From contig OX467083.1 in the NCBI GenBank assembly GCA_950106755.1, positions 43,910,555 through 43,974,554 of the forward strand: a DNA stretch of 64,000 nt, in the 5' to 3' direction. Below are positions 47,932 through 59,249 of the stretch, piece after piece. The notes under the pieces are model-generated. The model searched no databases, had not been told where the DNA came from, and was given only the letters and a program-made list of their open reading frames with translations. This DNA is from Climacium dendroides. Lineage: Eukaryota > Streptophyta > Bryopsida > Hypnales > Climaciaceae. How positions within the stretch are numbered: position 1 is the first letter of the stretch; each line of letters starts with the position of its first letter. The translations under genes and the position numbers were made by a program.

Positions 47932-50337
47932 TAGGAACAAGATGGAAGGTAAATCTAAATTAATATTAGTTCAAAAATGAAATAAAAGCATGAGAAATTA
48001 ATTTTGAAAAATGTATTGAAAAGAATTAGGAACAAGGTAGAAACTAAATCTATTTTAATGTTAGATCTAAAATGGAATAAAAACATGTCATTCCTTTAGT
48101 GAGATGAATGTAACTGCAAAAAAAACTAAATTAATAATTCACTATGTTGGAGAATGGAGTTGAGAGTAAAGAAATGAATTTAAAAAAACATATTGAATAT
48201 AACTAAGAACAAGATAAGAGTAAAAAGCTAAATTATTAGTAGTTCTAAAATAACTCTAAAATAGAATAGAAACATGTCAATCCTTCAATGATCAAGCAAT
48301 CTAAATCTAATAGACCTTTTTTTCTAATGATAATTATGAAGATTGAGTTCCAAAAAATATGCTAATTGTTGGTAAAGCAAGACACTTCATAAATTTCACA
48401 TCATAACTTCCAAATGAAATGAATCAAAGCAACCCTTATATAATTCTTTATTAAAATGCACAATGTTTGTTTATGAAAACTTAACATCCATTTTAGATTT
48501 ATTAAATTTTCAATAATTTATTAATAGATAGTTTATTCATACATTGTTCCAAAATGATATATGAGAAACTGAAGAACCCTACTTTGAATTCCAACTTTGA
48601 ATCCCAACAAGACCTAACAAAAGCTTAGATACTTTAGAATAAAAACTATACTCAAATGCTTATTTGAACATTTTAAATGTAATTAGGTCAATCCCTAAGA
48701 GACATTCCAAGCATAAAATGAATGGATGATAAATGTTTTTAAGAGATTATTATGGGAGCTATTATTATGAAATAGATGAAGTACATTCAACCATATTTTA
48801 AAAACTATTATTTTCTACTTATCAATAATATAACTTCTTGGGTCATTTGATGCATAATCTATCATGAATTTTGTTTTATATACTCTTATTACATTCATTG
48901 TATACATTAGAATATATTGTGAATGATTAGTAGTAAGTTGTTTGACACAACTAGAGTACATTGTTTACAATTTTGCCATAGTGCATGCATTTGTCCAAAC
49001 ATATTGTACTTTAGTTTCCAATTTCCATAAAAAAAAATGGTTTGAAAGAGAAGGGACAAATGAATAAAGAATAAATGGATAAAAAACATCTTTAGGAAAA
49101 AAAATCATACAATGGCTATTAGTTCTAATTTTTAAATCTAATATAGGGGTCCAAAAATTGGACTCAAAAGTGTATTATAAATAATATAGGGTGCTATAAT
49201 AAATGACAATTTAAAATTATTTTTAACAATAAGGTATATTACATTACAAAATAGTAAATAAAAAGACCCTATAAAATATCCCTCAGTCTCACGTATATAC
49301 TAAACCTCTAAGTTAGTAACTTCCCTAAGCATTCACACTATAGAGAAAATATAAAATTCAAGACTTTAAGATTTCAAGCTCAACTAAATTGTTTTCACCA
49401 AATGGGCTAATATTTACCTTCATCCAATGTCAGTGGCACATGGCATAACGCTTAGGTTGTCTCTTAATCTCTAACGGACCAAGGTTTTTTTTAAGGAAGA
49501 CATTGTCAAAAATTGTGGTTTTTTGGTATGTTATTCTAAATTCAAAATTCAAATTTTTTTTTGAAACTTCAACTATACAAAACTAAAGTAAAGTGTGGGA
49601 AAAATTTCAGCCCATTTGACCACATGGATTGAGAGAATATAACATTTGAAGTGAGAATTTCTTTTTTTCATTCTTATGAAACAGGGTCAACAGATTTTGG
49701 GCCATCTTGGCATATAATTTTTGCTCTGCACAGAAATGAGAGTATATATTAAATCACCTTGCAATGCAAGTTGGTTAAGTAAATTGGCAACACATGAGTA
49801 ATTTTTTGATGATTTTTTGTGCAATGAGGAAATTTTTTATTTTGAATCCGAATGGTGAAAATTTAGAGACAAACATTTGGAATATGTGAAAAAAATTTCA
49901 AGAATTTAGTTGACTTCACATATTGCAAGATAATAGGACATGAAGTTAGAAGAAAATGTTTTTTTCTTGAAATTGCCCAAACATAGCTAACAAATTGATT
50001 TGACTCCTCTTAAAACAAGATTTGAGGACTAAAATTTGATTTTTTGACAATTGTATGCCATATTTTATTAGTTATATATATGCCAAATTTCAAAAATCGA
50101 TTGCAAAAGATTTCCAAAAGATTCTCAAATTGCCCAAGTTGCCTCAAAAGTTTAGTGTAGCATAACTTTTGATCTGGGGATCCGATTAGAAAAAAATTAG
50201 TTTTTCACCAAAGAGGTATATGTTCACACATTGTGTCTAATTTTCATGAACATCTGACCAAAAGTGAATTTCTAGAAAGCTACCTAAGATTTCTTCTATA
50301 TGTTAAACGGACACTTGGTCCTTTTGGGGTTAATTCC
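47932..50337. repeat. AT-rich DNA starting with an imperfect tandem array
   Basis: From 47924 to about 48250, units containing 'gaaaaatgtattgaaaagaa' then 'taggaacaag' then 'ctaaat' recur two to three times. The first unit is the one split by the hAT insertion, with its left part at 42940-42980. The rest, to 50337, is low-complexity with no gene. GGGG followed by TTAA at 50326-50333 looks like the end of another TTAA-flanked element. Confidence 0.6.
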
Positions 50338-50341
50338 TTAA

Positions 50342-51839
50342 CCCCTAAAGTCCCATTGTCCCTATGGAGGACAAAATGGATTTTGGGCAGGCTCCTATGA
50401 TCACAATTTTTACTGAAATTTTTTAAAACTTTCTCATAAGATAGAAGAACTTATGAGCTTTGGGGGAATATAATTTTTATTTCAATTGGTGCACAGGAAC
50501 AAAAGTTATGCCACAATAACCTCAAAATGGGGGAGACCAGGCAGCAAAAAAAATCCACAAAAAATTGAAATAAATATTTTAATATTTTTTTTCTTGTAGA
50601 TTATAACTTTTTGTAAATGGGAAGCTTTGATTCATTCCATTTGGATTAGAGATGTGAAAGTTATGGAGCTTCTTGTTTTGCGGGCAACCATAGCAACTTT
50701 TTGAAAGAAATTTTTTTCTTTCATTCAAATGCTAATATCTTTCAATCTATATAGTCAAAAATCACAAAAAAGTTATCACATGATCTAAGACAAGTGTAGA
50801 ACAAGATCCTATGGTTAGATTCTAAAAAATATTTTTTTAAATTTATTTTGTAGGTGATTATAGTAGAAGTGGTAGTTTTGAGAGGTTTTGGCATAAAAAT
50901 GGCCTTGGGACTTTGGAGGTTAAGTCCCAAGGCCTTTTTTCCATCAAAAATCAATCAAAAATGCCATTTCTATTACAAAAAGAAAAAAACTTTAAAACTT
51001 ATTTTTACTTCATATCTAAGTGTAGGATCTTACAACAGACTAGTATAAGAACGTATGAAAGAAATTTCAAAAGCTTTGACTGTATAGATTGCAAGCTATT
51101 TGCATTCAAAGTGAAGAAAACTATTTTTTTTATACCTCACTTGACTATAGTCTTTAACTTAAAATCTTCTTAGCTTAAAATTTTTGCACTAATATCTTTG
51201 ATTTTCTAATTTTTTATATTGAATAACTGAGATAAAAAATCTAATAAAAAATTCAACAAAAAATACTTAATTCTCACTCATTAAACTTTTTTTAAGTAGA
51301 AGTAAGTTCAAAATTGAAGAGAAAACTAAACCTTGAATAGCTTTAAGATGGAATTGAAATACAATAATTCCAATGGTGAGATTGTTCTAGCAAACAAAAT
51401 TAACCATGTCTAAGAATTTTTTTGAAAAATTGTAAGAATTGCATTTGAAAATGAATTCTACATGTTATTTTTTCAAGAAGACGCTTAAATTGCCCCCGCC
51501 TCCCCTCCACAAAAAAATTGTCCATAACTTTTTCATCACTAGTCTAAATAGAATGAATCAAAGCTTCAGATGTAGACAAAAATAATCTTTAAGAATAAAA
51601 AATCAAAATTTTCAAAATTCAATTTTTTGTGATTATTTTTGGACTGGTTTTTGGACTTAGGGTGGCATAACTTTTGCTCCTAGGCACCAATTGAAAAAAA
51701 ATTATATTCCCCAAAAGCTAATCTAATTTCCTATCTTTAAAAAAAATTCAAAAAATCATGTCAAAAATTGAAATCAGACAAGCCTATCCAAAATTCCAAG
51801 AGTCCCTTGTCGATGGAACTAATTTTGGGACATTAGGAG
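50342..51839. mobile_element. TTAA-flanked foldback element with intact centre, 1498 bp
   Basis: Flanked by TTAA at 50338-50341 and 51840-51843. The ends are CCCCTAAAGTCCCA and, on the minus strand, CTCCTAATGTCCCA. The two halves are imperfect reverse complements: 'gggggaatataatttttatt' near 50462 pairs with the complement near 51690-51710. They meet at a near-central hairpin, 50901-50933, with a 13-bp stem (GGCCTTGGGACTT) and an 8-base loop. No transposase is present. It is a diverged relative of 22037-28706. Confidence 0.78.
50901..50933. repeat. Perfect 13-bp hairpin at the foldback centre
   Basis: GGCCTTGGGACTT, 8-base loop, AAGTCCCAAGGCC. The stem is far more GC-rich and more perfect than the surrounding arms. 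Sequence left of the hairpin ('gcataaaaatggcc') also pairs loosely with the right side. Confidence 0.9.
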
Positions 51840-52050
51840 TTAATCACTTAAAACTTATAATTTCCACTTGCAGGATTATATTCTTCAAGATACTAAGATG
51901 ATGTGTCAAGGCAATAGTAAAGGTACTTAGTCCCTAAGGGAAATTTATCTTCACATGGATTACATTTTTACACTCCTCTTAACCTTTATATGCCCAACCA
52001 TCTATTGGGTGAATGTTGTAAAAAGTGCATTGCAAACCTCAACATGTTAA

Positions 52051-52316
52051 CCCTTCAAGCGCCTAATTTCGAGCGCCTAGAGCAAATTCAATGAAATCCA
52101 GACCTTTTCAACTTCAATCTGCTCAAGTTTTCTCCTAAGAAGAGATTCAAATAATCCAACCATACTGATTGGTAGTCAAGAGAGACCCAGAGGTGTGGAG
52201 AAAAGGACTCATTTTTTCACCATACTACTCAAAAGATTATAGTAGTCAAACAAGAATGTTTTTCAAAATGGAGAGGCCAAATTTTGGTCTCTGGGGTGCT
52301 TAGGGGTTGACCCTAG
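52051..52316. mobile_element. 266-bp relative of the 29035-29279 MITE
   Basis: The left flank is TTAA (52047-52050). The right flank is TTGA (52317-52320), one base from TTAA. Ends are CCCTTCAAGCGCC and, on the minus strand, CCCCTAAGCACC. The interior matches 29035-29279 in the opposite orientation, including 'ttcaatgaaatccagacctt' and 'tctcctaagaagagattc'. Confidence 0.76.
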
Positions 52317-52424
52317 ACTCTATTACAAACACTATGTGTGCGATGGAAGACTTCATCTAAAAGTGTAGGATGGAAGACTTCATCTAAATGTGTAGGATGG
52401 AATTTTTATCCAATGCAATCTTAA

Positions 52425-53392
52425 CCCCTGAACGTCATAGGGGACAAAAAATGTCCTTATAGCCTAAAAGTCAAATTCAAAGGGCTGTAACTTTTGCATC
52501 CAATGTCCAAATTCAATAAAACTTGTTGGAGAAGTTGCGCATACTAGTCTTGTTTGTGTGGTAAAATTTTCAAATCAATACAATATGTATAATAGTTTTG
52601 GGAGCCAATTGAAGTTCACAGGTTCAATTTGAGCTCACCAAACTGCATTTGATGGCTGCAACTTTGGGAGCTTGTATCTTTGTATTCTAATGTTTGTTTT
52701 CAATAAAATTTGCTGGATTTTGTTTCCTCTGATGTCTAATTATTGTGGTAAAGTTTTCATGTCAATCCGAGTTGTTTCGAATGATTGGGAGCAATTCAAA
52801 GTTCAAAATCTAAACATTGGTGGATTCCAGTGAACTTCGGTGGCCTATAACTTCTTCATACAATGTCCAAATCCAATACTACTTGTTGTTAAAGTTTTGC
52901 ATACTAGTCTAGTTTGTGTAATTAAAGTTTCATAGCAATCCAAGAAGTTATGAGTGACTAAGAAGCATTTTAGTAGGAGGTTCAGTCATAGATGTGATTT
53001 TTGGTTACTTTTTTCCACTGTTTTCTGACATTTCAAATTCATTTTGCAGACACAATGATTCATTTGAATGATATTTTTTTTCACCAAAGTGTATATATTC
53101 TGGTTTTGAATCACTTTGTAGCTTAAAGTTTTTTCATTTGAGTAGGTTTAGAAATCGAATTTCACCTGCAAATGTGTTTTTAAGAAAATTTCAGCACCTT
53201 TTTTCAACACTAAAACATTATAATCTTTCAATCTATACGGTCAAATGACCCCAAATTTAATCCACACCATCTACAACATGCACACTACAGTATTGTACGG
53301 TTGAGATCTTCATACCTTACTCTAATTTTGACTTTTAAGGCTTGCAAAGGCAGGCAGTTTTTAAGCCTGGTTGGACCTCCGGCGATGAGGGG
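52425..53392. mobile_element. TTAA-flanked element containing a degenerate 185-bp array
   Basis: TTAA at 52421-52424 and 53393-53396. The ends are CCCCTGAACGTCATAGGGG and, on the minus strand, CCCCTCATCGCCGGAGG. Inside, three diverged units start near 52486, 52670 and 52852. They share 'gtaacttttgcatccaatgt', 'ccaaattcaataaaacttgt' and 'gcatactagtctagtttgtg' or variants. No ORF of note. Confidence 0.66.
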
Positions 53393-53396
53393 TTAA

Positions 53397-54193
53397 GATA
53401 CAAAACGAAATCAAAGCAAGGAGATCAAGACCTTGTAGATTGTAGATGGAAAAAGCAGTGTGTTCAATTACAGATTCCTTCGCTGCTTCAAGTGATGTAC
53501 GATTTGAACCCATCTGAATTATGCTGTTCGCGTAATGATCAATGCAATTGGTGTAAAACTATCTAAACCCTAAACTGGAGACACTTCCTCTGCGGTTGTA
53601 TCGGGTTTAGCTGTTTCATAGGTGATTCGAGATACTTCAGACTTCTGTGAAGGTACCTCAGAAAAACGACAGCGTGCTATTGTGGAAAGAAAGAATTCTA
53701 GGAATGTGCGAATTCTAGCAGCACGACCTTCTGGTCGTTCATGTTTTGGAGGTTGTTGGTGCAATCCTTCAAACTAATTTTAAGAGATCATTGAGTGATA
53801 GCGATTTGTGTATGTATGGGTGCAGGGCACGGAATGTCTCGAGGATCGAAATGATTTGGGACTCGTTGGATTGAGGCATGGTGATGCTTGAATGAATATC
53901 TTTTCCCCGTTGATTAGAAATCGTTATAATGAAGCTGCTGGTAGGAATTGGGAGGTTTATGGCCTGATGAATTCATTTTGTTATCTGTAGTTTAATGAAT
54001 TTGGCTCTCCAAAATTTGGAAGCCCCGTGACTCTACTGCCGTAATAACGACCATTATATGTTTGAAGTGTAGCTACTTGGAAGCTGCGGACGCTGGGTGA
54101 TTTGGACTTCCTCGACTTCTGTTTTTTCACTTGTTTTTCTTTTAGGTTTTCTTAGGGTTTTAAGGTTTGGGTTCTGTTTTGTGATCGGAGGAG
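53397..54193 (+). promoter_or_regulatory. Upstream region of the lipoate ligase gene
   Basis: GC content rises after the last TTAA element. A minus-strand frame at 53570-53764 (64 codons) has no recognisable domain. Promoter and 5' UTR of the downstream gene are expected here. A pyrimidine-rich stretch at 54110-54150 precedes the start codon. Confidence 0.35.
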
Positions 54194-55723
54194 ATGGCGA
54201 TCAAACGACCTGCGATGCACTTCCTACGGCTGCAGGGATTTTCGATCCTGCAGCAGTTGCAGCTGGAAGAGCGCCTTCTGCGGACCACGTCCCTGAACTG
54301 GTGCCTCATCAATCAGGGCACTAGTCCCCCCGCCGTTGTCATGGGCATCTCCGGGTATGTCATTCTCATTGTCATTTTTTGTTCATGATTTACTGGCGAT
54401 GACGACGCTTCGTTCACGTGCAGCAGCCGCAGCAGACTTACGTAGGTCCTACTTCCTGTCCTACAGGAATGGACAATGGAAAACCATGACCAACATTTGC
54501 CACATTCGGCTCCTGGTGCAGGAAGCCGGAGCAGCTCCTAGACGTGAAAGCGGTGATTCGAGATGGCATTCCCGTTATTCGCCGCTTCAGCGGCGGAGGC
54601 ACCGTCATCGTCGACGATGGCACGGTATTTGTAACCCTAATTTGCAGGAGCGATGCCGTCCCTGTTCCGAAACTGTACCCTCGACCCATCATGGATTGGA
54701 CGGAGCAACTTTACGTCCCTGCTTTCAGAGCAGTGCGAGGGTTCCACCTGCGAGAGCATGGTGAGATTTGCAGGGAGCTGACCTCGGGGATTTCTCCTTG
54801 TTTTACTCCTTTGGATCTAAGGTTTTAGGTTTTAGGGTAGGATACTCCAAATTTGACACTCTGCTCATAACCTTTTATTAAACTGGTCAAATTTTTGGGG
54901 GGTGTATGTTCTTGGTAGCAAATGAAAGAGGATTCCCACCACACCAAAGAATGTTATTTGGGTACTGCATGTAAAATTTTTGAAGACTCGAAGTTTTATG
55001 GGTAGATGGCCTAACACCAACGCTTGAACACATGTCTAGGTGGGCAGACATCCTCTTAATCAATTTGTATCCTTTGTCTCCGATTTTAAGGCAGTATCAA
55101 CGACCTCTGGCCGATTGACCCTAAACCCTGAACCTGAAACCTCAAAACCTCAAAAGTATCGCATGTTTTCAGTACACTATCTTGAGTGATTTCACCTGGA
55201 TCTTGTCGCAGATTATGTCTTCGGAGATAAGAAGTTTGGGGGCAACGCGCAGTCAATCACAAAAGAACGTTTTCTTCACCACACATCCTTCTTGTGGGAT
55301 TACCAAGATGCTCGCATGGCGTATTTGAGACATCCAGACAGGGCTCCTGCGTATCGACTCGTGAGCGTTTTTTTCTGCCCGACACCTTCAAAGTGTTCCC
55401 CTCATCTAGATAGCCACCATTTCACGACTTTTTACCACTTGCAAACCTCGTGTGTTTGTTTCAGTCCCTTCTGATCTGTCTCCTCCCATGTTTGACAGGC
55501 TCGGCAACATTCAGACTTCATCTGCCGCCTCAAAGACCACCTCCCGTCACGGGAAGCTTTTGTGGATTCTGTAGTGCAGGCATTTGAGCAGCAATTTTCG
55601 CTACAAGAGACCGACTTGGAGACCATTGAGAGGACACAACCAGATGTGCCTCATCTTAGTAACACTTACGTGTTGAGCACGAACCAACTTGCCGATTCGT
55701 TGGAAACGGTGTTGCCACAATAG
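54194..55723 (+). CDS. LPLA: Lipoate-protein ligase A-like (biotin/lipoate A/B ligase family), 4 exons
   Basis: Enzyme of protein lipoylation, attaching lipoyl or octanoyl groups to lysines of glycine cleavage H protein or 2-oxoacid dehydrogenase E2 subunits. Exons 54194-54354, 54522-54760, 55212-55360 and 55499-55723 close in frame to 257 aa. The match to Arabidopsis LPLA (At3g29010) is colinear: LRLQGFSILQQLQLEERLLR near the N-terminus, INQGTSPPAVVMGISGKPEQ, the substrate-loop motif RRFSGGGTVIV (residues 74-84), GDKKFGGNAQS with the conserved Lys at 141, and HHTSFLWDY. The length fits the single-domain form without a C-terminal accessory domain. No obvious organelle-targeting peptide is seen at the N-terminus, so localisation is open. 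Confidence 0.92.
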
Positions 55724-56735
55724 CATTTGGGAATTGGCGTGATCTGGGCTCCTTTCCCTGTAAGCCCTTCGCTCCATACGCTCACGCTTGCATCCCTGCC
55801 CTGCCTACTCTCTCGACTTGCGAGGTGGGCTCTCAAAAATTCTGCATACGCTTGAGATTCTAGGACATGAGAATTCAGCGTCGTTTTCCATTTGGTTTGC
55901 ACACCCTTTGCAAAGAAATTTTCCCAAGTGGGAGTCCGGTTTCCAAACTGAATGCAAATGAGAGTGGATCAAGAGATTTTCTTCATAGCTCCAGACAGTG
56001 AGGAGAGCACTGCACATTTTATAATCACGAAATCTCTTTGCATTCCCAGAGATTCCTAGATCCCAGAGTTTCATCCTTTTGGGGGTTTCTATCTCGTGGA
56101 ACTGTGTTCCATTTCGTTGCACCAGGTCTCCACTCAATTGGGGTTACAAGGAACCTTAATTGCAAGCCACAGGGAGCCCATTGCCCTGCTCTTCTGTCTT
56201 TAGCCATTCTGTCTATCTCGGCAAAGGTCTTGGACAACGGACATTGGAGCCCCAGCACCAACTTGTTTCGGTCAGCGGCGCTCTTGTTTTCTAAAACCCT
56301 GGAGTGCTGAGGGTTTTAGAGAATTTTCTGGATTGATGGGTGACTCTCAATTTATGTTCTCTGCAGGTTAAGTTTGCCCATACCTTACATGTAGGGTTTC
56401 TAAATAATGAGGAACATGTGAAAAACTATTTCTGAAAATCTGAGAAAATTTCATTGTTGCCAATTTTGGATCTTCAAAAATTATTCTTCAGAAAATTTAG
56501 AAAAACAAAGAGGAGTGAGGAAGAGCAACATGTATCCAAATGCCATAATTAAATTAAGTGGAAAGCCCCCAAAATCAAATCAAGCCCCCCAAATCCCCCA
56601 AAATCAAATCAAGCTACTGATGTATCCAAATGCCAAAATTAAATTATTTTGACACCCTAGTGTCAAACCAAACATCAATGTATTCCCTCTCTTGGGATTG
56701 TAAGTGTAAAAATTGAAGGTGCAAGCAAATGTCTT
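55724..56735. other. Intergenic region after the lipoate ligase gene
   Basis: The first part is the likely 3' UTR. The part to about 56310 is moderately GC-rich with overlapping short frames on both strands and no recognised domain. After 56340 it becomes AT-rich, with a repeated 'tgtatccaaatgcca(t/a)aatt' at about 56529 and 56620. Confidence 0.45.
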
Positions 56736-57130
56736 AAAAGATGTAGGTACTTCTTAAATTCAATTTGCAAAGGTAACCTAAAAGATGTAGGTACTTCTTA
56801 AATTCAATTTGCAAAGGTAACCTAAAAGATGTAGGTACTTCTTAAATTCAATTTGCAAAGGTAACCTAAAAGATGTAGGTACTTCTTAAATTCAATTTGC
56901 AAAGGTAACCTAAAAGATGTAGGTACTTCTTAAATTCAATTTGCAAAGGTAACCTAAAAGATGTAGGTACTTCTTAAATTCAATTTGCAAAGGTAACCTA
57001 AAAGATGTAGGTACTTCTTAAATTCAATTTGAAAAGGTAACCTAAAAGATGTAGGTACTTCTTAAATTCAATTTGCAAAGGTAACCTAAAAGATGTAGGT
57101 ACTTCTTAAATTCAATTTGAAAAGGTAACC
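56736..57130. repeat. 44-bp minisatellite, nine copies
   Basis: Unit 'aaaagatgtaggtacttctt' followed by 'aaattcaatttgcaaaggta' and 'acct'. The first two copies start at 56736 and 56780. Copies are nearly identical; two of the last three have 'gaaaagg' instead of 'gcaaagg'. Such uniformity indicates recent expansion or ongoing homogenisation. Confidence 0.95.
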
Positions 57131-57435
57131 GAAAAGGATCTAGACCTATCACCAAAGTACCTCATTGAATGATCTAATTTTCAAACCTATCACCAAAGTG
57201 AAAAGGATCAAGACTTAGCACCAAAGTACCTCATTGAATGATCTAATTTTCAAACCAACTAATGCCCTATGCCATTGCCACAACCAAAATAAAAATAAAA
57301 ATAATTTTAAGAACCATAATTAAAGATAATTAAAGATCCAAAAATAACTCAAAAATCCATAACTTTCACACCATGTGTTCAAACGCCTCAAAACAAGAAA
57401 CAAAATCCACACACCCCTTCTTGTAGAAAGCTTTC
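57131..57435. repeat. AT-rich spacer with a short duplication
   Basis: 'cctatcaccaaagt' and 'cattgaatgatctaattttc' occur twice (about 57147-57185 and 57210-57255). The stretch from 57262 resembles 19503 and 20060, so it belongs to a dispersed family. No gene. Confidence 0.6.
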
Positions 57436-57483
57436 TAAGTATTGTGAACATGATAAAGGGAAAGCTTTCTAAGAAGTATTGTG

Positions 57484-57760
57484 AACATGATCAAGGGACA
57501 TGATTTTAGAGATCTCAAAACAAACAAACAACCTAATTTGATGTATAGATAGGTGCATTCTTCATTTCTACAATGAACATGATCAAGGGATATGATTTTA
57601 GAGATCTCAAAACAAACAAACAACCTAATTTGATGTATAGATAGGTGCATTCTTCATTTCTACAATGAACATGATCAAGGGACATGATTTTAGAGATCTC
57701 AAAAAAACAAAAAAAAACTAATTTGATGTATAGATAGGTGCATTCTTCATTTCTACAATA
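57484..57760. repeat. 92-bp tandem repeat, three copies
   Basis: Copies start at about 57484, 57576 and 57668, each 'aacatgatcaagggacatga' followed by 'gagatctcaaaacaaacaaa' and 'gatgtatagataggtgcatt'. They are nearly identical apart from the A-rich part of the third. A partial duplication of about 40 bp precedes it at 57428-57483. Confidence 0.92.
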
Positions 57761-59249
57761 ATCCTGCAAGTCATCCATTGGCCAATTTTGAAGCCTCAAG
57801 AGTCTTTGAGAACTAACCCTCAAAAGTCATCCATTAGCCACTTTTTGGCCTCAACGTCCTTCCTACGTTAGCTCTCACAAACAGGATAAATCAGTGTACA
57901 TATAAGCAGGTGAAAGCCCAAAGCCCAAGAATGATCGAAAAAATAAACTTGAAGATGTCTGGCGAAGATGTCTGGCGTGAGGATCACCACAAAACCATTT
58001 AGAAAAATATAGGACCCTCAGATCATATTCAGATCATATATTGTGATGTTTCATCCCCAAGAAAACCAATGGAAATGATACTACCATAAAATATCACACT
58101 ACCTTGGATTTGTGACAGGCAAAAAATTAAAAAAAACTAGCAACTAAGAAGTGAGAAAATCTATGACCATATTCTCCACCCACACCAACGATCAAACGGT
58201 CAGGGAACGATGGACAGTCGCAGCATCCGAGGCAATCAAACAAGTTCTTATCCCAAGAGATTCATGCCCTTGCACCGTCACCGAAGTCAGCCCCAAGAAC
58301 CACTACCACTACTGTACATACTGTATAGTACTGTATGAGCGTTGTCCGAAAAGGACTTGAACGAAAGACTGAACATTTTCGATCCCGACCTCTGCTACTT
58401 GCAAACAGTTAACAGTTATACAATTGGCATAGAATAGATTGAAGTGACAAAACTGTCTACACATTAAGCTTAGGAAAAAAAAAAAAAACTGCTCTGATCA
58501 GCAACCCAAGGTACTAAATAAAAGGCTCGTTACCATGAAGGATCTGCCTCGTCAGAACGGATCGGTTCTGGAGGGGTCAGGGTCGTGCCTTGGAATGAGC
58601 AAGGCACGAACGGCTGTATAAGTTACTGACCTTTCACATAATGTGGACATTCTTCGACTTCGTAGGAACGATCACCAGCTCCATGGAAACATGCCCCCAT
58701 GGAAATGGCACGTTAATTTTCTCCACCATCTGCCAAAAGAGATATCTCCGCTTCCCCACCTCATCTACAATAGCTTTGATGAACCCAGTAAACTAAAGCA
58801 CCTCCCTCATTGTTGCTCGCGGTTGTACTACAACGGTTTGGAGATGCATCAGAAGTCTTCAAGTCCACTGAAGCACTCAAGTCCCTTCATTGAGGCCACT
58901 TACTAAAAACAGCCGACGATGACACAAAAGATACATGACCCAGCCTCCTTTGGAACTCTAGAGTCTAGATTTGCCCCCCTTCCAGTCGCAACTTAAAGTT
59001 CCTCTCCTTTACATGATTTCCTCCCGCCAACACTCAGCGACTACTTATCCAGCTCCATGCTAGTCCAGTCTTCCCACCGTCAGTGGGATTTCAGAATGTA
59101 GAGCCTGCCCTTTACAGCATCCTTGAAACACGTCTCCACTGACAAGGCACCAATCAGCACCTAATGCCCATGCCCAAGCATCTTGCAGTCGAAGCCACTG
59201 GCGAACACGTAAAAATCCTGAACTAAGAAGTCAGCCATAACACACCCTA
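57761..59249. other. Region downstream of the MKK3-like gene
   Basis: Includes the likely 3' UTR of the minus-strand kinase gene close to 59249 and, further left, AT-rich repeat DNA. Between about 58150 and 59249 the sequence is moderately GC-rich but frames are short on both strands and show no recognisable domain. Confidence 0.4.

Noticed and set aside
56736..57130. Regular repeats as a CRISPR array
   Set aside because: Units are directly abutting with no unique spacers, in a plant nuclear context; it is a minisatellite.
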